The position numbers and the translations under genes are program-made. A stretch of DNA of 64,000 nucleotides from Hirsutella rhossiliensis. Lineage: Eukaryota; Ascomycota; Sordariomycetes; Hypocreales; Ophiocordycipitaceae. Shown here one piece after another: positions 59,376 to 64,000 of this stretch; the stretch's first letter is position 1, and each line of letters begins with the position of its first letter. Location: the NCBI RefSeq assembly GCF_020360975.1, contig NW_025408683.1, positions 992,001 through 1,056,000 on the forward strand, given 5' to 3'. Below the pieces are notes generated by a model. The model searched no databases. It was not told the DNA's origin and saw nothing but the letters and a program-made list of their open reading frames with translations.

Positions 59376-59632
59376 TATTAGGGGCTAGTATATACTTAGT
59401 ATAGTAGTATAGGGCCGAATAATTATTTATCTAAAGCTAAGGAGAAAGGAGGAAAACTTTATCTTAGTCGCGACGGTTATCTATTTTCCTTAGTCCCTAG
59501 CTTAACCTATATTTAGGTACTATTTAGCCTAAGTTTAGGTTAAGCTCTACTTATACGTAGGTCTACTCTAGCCCGACTTTAGTATGGTCGCTATAGTATA
59601 ACCTTAGCTTTCTATCGGCATAGGCTATAATA
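59376..59632 (-). repeat. 5' LTR of Gypsy G
   Basis: 257 bp, identical length to the 3' LTR; contains the GCTAAGGAGAAAGGAGG block shared with 52816-52840. Confidence 0.88.
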
Positions 59633-61199
59633 TATATAAATATATAGAATTATAGTTATTAATATCTTAGCGGTAGTTCTAATATATTCCTAGGTTTTTA
59701 ACTCTTTTAACCTAGGAGGGTTTAAAGCTTAGTATAAACCTTATAAGGACTATAGCTAAAGAGGCTATTACTATACTTTATTTTTAAGGAGTAATAGAAC
59801 GCGCTATAAGCGTTATTAAAGTCTTTAGCCTTAGGGTAATTAACTAAGTAACTAGTAATTTTAAAGTCTTAAGGCGAGTTAGTAGCCGCGCTATCTACCT
59901 TTCTTCCCTACTAGCTTCTTATTAAGTTATTAGTAGGGGTATAGTTATAAGTCTTTTACTCCTTTATACGTTTAAAGGAGTTATTAGTAGTAGGTAAAGA
60001 GTAAGCTTAATTAGCTATATATTTTAAGGAAAAAATAAAAGCATTGTTTCTATATAAATAAAGGGACTAGTAAGGGCGCTTAGCTCTCTCTTTTATAAAC
60101 TCTAAGGTAAGGATCCTATCTTAAGGTTACTTAAGGAAAGGCTACTTAGTTTAAATAAAAAGCTTAATTTAGTTAACGCTTAAGGTAATAAAGGTCTAGG
60201 CTTATTCTTAATTCTTATTAGCGCGATTAAATAGTTAATAGTTTTTTTAAGAAGGAGTTTTATAAAGAAACTATAAATAGCTTAAGTAATTAATTTAGGT
60301 TACTTTATAAAGGTAGCTAGTATAGTTAGCTCTTTTCTTACTCTCCTTACTATATAAGCTAGTTTTATATTTCTTTAAAGTAGTAGTTTCTATTTACTAG
60401 GCCTATCTTAAAGGTTAACTACTTTAAAGACTTTTTAAAAGTCTTATTCTTCTTAATCTCCTAAGATAATATAGTTATATTAGTAAATCTATTTATACCT
60501 AGGAATCCTTATAAGAAAGACTCTACTAAAAGTTATTAGACCTTAATTAGTTAGTATCTTTTATAGTTATTTAACCTTACTATTAAACTACTAAGAAACT
60601 CTATTACCTTATAATATCGCTTATATATAATTAAGTTTATTTACCGCGATAGCTTAGATTCTATATTATTAGCTTATTAATATAGCCTTTTATACTTATC
60701 TTCTTATCTAGCTTAAAGAAATACTAGTCTTAGTATAAGATTTTATTTATTTATAAGGCTTTTTATATTACCTAATACTTTTACTTTAGAATTACTTTAA
60801 CCTTTAAGTATTACTATTTAGTTATCTTTATAAGAGCGCTATTAAGAGGTATAGGCTAATAAAGTACTTAGGTACGTAGTACTAATATATCGGTAGGGTA
60901 TTAGTAGGGAATCGTACTTACCCTACTTATATATTATAGACCTCTTACTACTTTAACTAAAAAGGAGAAATCCCTCTTTTAGTAAGCTTTAGTCTTATAA
61001 TAAGGAGAATATAATATATATAGTATAGTACCTATAGCTATCTCTACTACCTAGCTAATCGTACTATAATATATATTCCCTTATAATTTCTAAAGCTTTC
61101 TTTTTTAGTTACTTAATAAAGATAGCTACTTAAAGAAGACTACGTAACGCTCTTATAGCGCGACGTAGTAGTTAACTAGTTAAGGCCTCTTTATTATAT
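59633..61199. other. RIP-degraded tract, unclassified; may hold the 5' LTR of Gypsy C
   Basis: No recognisable protein. The last ~300 bp before 61200 should be the 5' LTR and leader of Gypsy C, but no second copy exists in the window to define its ends. Confidence 0.4.
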
Positions 61200-62420
61200 A
61201 TATCGGGTATCTACCTAGGAGACGAAGAACTAGAAAATATATCCTTAGAATAGACCCCTATTACGGACGATATTCTAACTATATCGAAGATATCGCTACC
61301 TATAGGCGTAAGACCGTCGACTTATAAAGAAAAGCTTACGGCCTTATAAGCGTATATTAAGGAGCTAGAAGAGACGAAACGCTTATAAGACCGCGTTATA
61401 TAATTAAAGGAGGAAATTACTAAACGTACTAGCGCTATCGCTATCTATTTTAGAAAGCATCGATGGTCCTACCCCCTTAAATCGGACGGTAGTCGCGGTA
61501 GTAAGGTTAAAATTAAAAACATCGCTTAATTATCTTAACCTACTAATATATAGAAACATTTAGACTAAACTTACGATCTAGAGGACGCTTTTAGGGCAGC
61601 GCTTAAACGCTTTTATCGCGACGAAATAAAGATCCTCTATATAGTAGATTATATATATAGCGACTATAAAGCGAGATAGCGCCGATACCTTAAAGAATAA
61701 ACGCCGATTAACTAAACTAAATATAGTATAGATTAAGTATACTTTAAGGAATAGATACTTATCTTAATTAAGGATACTATAAATAGGGAGATACTATTAG
61801 CGACGTAATTAAAGGAGGCTCGCTAATAAGAAGGCTAGTCCCCCTTAGAGTTTAGCTTATACCTTAACTTCTTAAAGAGGCATTTTAAACGCCTATTAAA
61901 AAAGGCGCGTACTCTTACGCTTTTCGCTAAGCTAGAGCTATAACTTTAAGACTAAATTAACCTCTATTTAATACTTATTTATACCTATTAATAGGAAGAG
62001 CTTATATAAGTCGCCTAACGATATTAAGATACTACTATTAATAAGAAGCGACGTACTAATACTACTTCTACCCTTAAATAAACCGGGAATAGAAGTAGTG
62101 CTATACCTTAAGGCGGTATATATAAGGGAAGGAATTAAAGAGGCCGATAAGCTAAGCTAAATCGTTAAGGAAATACTACTAATTTAACCGATAACTAGTA
62201 AGCTAGCGATATACCTATTAAAGGCTAAACTAAGGGACGTTATTAAGGAAGAGGATCTTTTACTAAATCGGGAATTATATATTTCTAATATAATAAGCTA
62301 GGATACCTATCTATAAAATATACTAATTCTTTAAAGGTAGAAACCCTAGTAAAGACTCTTAGACTTAATACCGTAAAATAGGGAAAAGGTAAGATATTAA
62401 GGTAAACGCCTCTCTCTTAG
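61200..62420 (+). pseudogene. Gypsy C gag (RIP-degraded)
   Basis: One frame runs from ATA at 61200 (possible former ATG) to beyond the zinc knuckle, with RIP-type stops. The N-terminal part is a charged coiled coil (YIKELEETKRL at about 61353-61385; LKEEITKRTSAIA). A capsid-like segment follows (EDAFRAALKRFYRDEIKILY at about 61581-61640; SPLEFSLYLNFLKRHFKRLL at about 61839-61898). A CCHC knuckle is at 62280-62321 ([Cys]-Phe-Gln-[Cys]-Asn-Lys-Leu-Gly-[His]-x4-[Cys]). This is the best-preserved gag of the window. Confidence 0.75.
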
Positions 62421-64000
62421 TAAACTTAATACCTATAAGATAGTTACTTAAAACTCTTATAACGATATTAGGGCGAAACCCTACTAAAGTCCCTATATAC
62501 TTAGATACTTATAGTACTATTAACCTCGTAAACGTATACTTTACCTAATAATAGGGATTACTATAAGTAGCGCTATTATACCTTAAGTTATTAAGGCTTA
62601 GTATTAGTAAGGCAAGGGAGTATAGAGTATAGTTAGTACCGCTCTAAATAATAAATATAAGAGGTACTAAAAAGATAACTACTTATTTTTATATTAGTAC
62701 TAATAAGTTAACGCTAAACGATTAAGTACTAATCCTTTTATTAGTTACTACCTTAAAGGATAAGCGTATCTATATTATCCTATAGAAACGATAGTAGTAG
62801 TTTAAGTATTAACTAAGTAGTAAAACCCTATAAAATCCTTATAGATTCTTTTAAGAGTATAAGAATAAGGTAAGGGTATATATAATAGCGCTTAATCCTA
62901 AGCTAATCCCGCTACTAGATAGAGATAAGGATAAAGGGATTTTATAGGAAGAATAGGCCGAAATCCTACTAACTTTCTACTAGTTTAAAGATACTTTCTT
63001 AACTAATAAATCCGATTTATTACTAGCTAGAAAGGGAACGGATTACTTAATTAATTTAATTCTTAATATAGAACCTCCTTATAGACCGATTTATCTTTTA
63101 TTATAAAGGGAACTCTAAGTATTACGCGATTAGATCTAAGACGTAATAAAAAGGAAAATAATCTAGGAGTTAAAGAGCCTAGCTAGGCCGCCTATCCTTT
63201 TTATTTTAAAAAAGGATAGTACCTTACGGCTATATATAGACTACTAAGGACTTAACTAGGTTATATAAAAGAATCGGTACCCTTTACCCCTTATTTTAGA
63301 GATTATTAACCGCTATTAAGGAGCTAAGTATTTTTCTAAGATTAATATATAGAATATATATTAACGTATTTAAATTTAAGAAGGAGATAAATAAAAGACT
63401 GCTTTCTAAACGTATTATAGATATTTCGAATACTTAGTAATACCCTTTAGACTTACTAACGCACTAGCTATATTTTAAAGCTATATCTATTAGGCGCTTA
63501 AGGGACTTATAGATATAATCTATATAGTTTACTTTAACGATATCCTTATATACTCTAAGATAAGAGAAGAATATACTAAATACTTAGGATAAGTAATAAA
63601 AAAGCTAAGGGCTATAAAGCTCTATATAAAACTATTAAAGTATATCTTTTATTAATAGTTAGTTAAGTTCCTTAGGTTTATATTATCTATTAATAAGGTA
63701 TTAATAGACCCTTAATAGGTAGAGGTAATAGCCTAATAGCCTAAACCTATAACCTACTATAATATTTAGGTTTTCCTTAGGTTCTATAATTTTTACTAAC
63801 GATTTATATATAGGTACTTAGTAGTTATAGCGACCTTAACTATATTATTAAAGGGGAGTAAGAATAGGAAGAAGCTAAGGAGTATAGAGCTAAACCTTAC
63901 TAAAAGGGGAGCGGTTTAGGCTCTTAAGGATGCTTTTTAAGGAGCCTTACTCCTCCGATATTACGATCTAGAAAGATATATTCGTATTAAAATAGATATA
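62421..64000 (+). pseudogene. Gypsy C pol: protease and reverse transcriptase (partial, runs off window)
   Basis: After the protease region (about 62480-62800) comes the RT start: LLLARKGTDYLINLILN at about 63018-63070, then YRPIYLLL, as in Gypsy polymerases. RT continues with the active-site box Tyr-Phe-Asn-Asp followed by ILIYS at 63530-63555 (YFDD before RIP). RNase H begins near the window end. A 160-bp piece of the same family is at 49831-49990. Confidence 0.78.

Larger units (their letters stand above)
52770..59632 (-). mobile_element. Full-length Ty3/Gypsy retrotransposon (family G, chromovirus-like), RIP-inactivated
   Basis: 6863 bp with two 257-bp LTRs (52770-53026 and 59376-59632) and a perfect TSD TATAT (52765-52769 and 59633-59637). 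Minus-strand order is gag with CCHC knuckle, RT, RNase H, integrase, and a chromodomain-like C-terminus (about 54450-54400, PKYIIEKI). RT before integrase identifies Gypsy. Between the end of pol and the 3' LTR lies about 1.2 kb of extra sequence with a promoter and ORF on the opposite strand. Confidence 0.88.

Noticed and set aside
1..64000. Centromere or subtelomere
   Set aside because: Dense RIPed retroelements would fit either, but there are no telomere repeats and nothing in the sequence proves centromere identity; this needs CENP-A mapping.

Overview
The window is a graveyard of nested LTR retrotransposons from a filamentous ascomycete (Pezizomycotina). Almost everywhere CpA and its complement TpG are nearly absent and TpA is hugely over-represented. 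This is the footprint of repeat-induced point mutation (RIP), which turns CpA into TpA on both strands of duplicated DNA. As a result nearly every coding frame is full of TAA and TAG (old CAA, CAG and TGG codons), TGA is very rare, and conventional ORF calling finds almost only chance frames. I worked by comparing internal copies, measuring LTR ends and target-site duplications (TSDs), and reading degraded frames through C-to-T and G-to-A changes. I see no intact host gene, rRNA, ordinary tRNA gene, CRISPR array or telomere repeat.

Layout: 1-4039 is a minus-strand Ty3/Gypsy element (family A) with its 5' LTR. 4040-7110 is the 5' part of a minus-strand Gypsy family B. 7111-18014 is a stack of plus-strand Ty1/Copia copies, one full length (11673-18014). 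18015-18827 is the 5' end of a second Gypsy B. 18864-19559 is a solo LTR (family D). 19771-21633 is a 1.86-kb element with 167-bp LTRs and one gag-sized gene (family E). 22021-22489 is an unmutated solo LTR of family A. 22865-23251 is a 387-bp TRIM (terminal-repeat retrotransposon in miniature). 25068-27319 is an island that largely escaped RIP; it holds a BCS1-like AAA ATPase pseudogene and a hypothetical gene start. 27629-28023 is a probable solo LTR (family F). 28766-38925 is a plus-strand Gypsy B split by a full-length minus-strand Copia (30375-36649). A second full-length minus-strand Copia follows at 38926-45212. 45213-45917 is an E-family fragment carrying a second TRIM copy. 47375-50726 is a pair of 736-bp direct repeats around a degraded minus-strand gene. 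50878-51574 is a mildly mutated D solo LTR. 52770-59632 is a complete minus-strand Gypsy (named G here) that carries an extra gene on the opposite strand. 61200-64000 is the gag-RT half of a plus-strand Gypsy C.

The Copia family looks like the engine for the TRIM family: both share the LTR-adjacent primer-binding leader, the polypurine tract and LTR terminal bases, while the TRIM has no coding capacity. The most unusual items are the TRIM with its tRNA-like fold, the antisense promoter-plus-ORF module in the complete Gypsy, the short gag-only LTR element, and the duplicated 736-bp repeats flanking an unidentified gene relic. Family names A to G are local labels for this window only.
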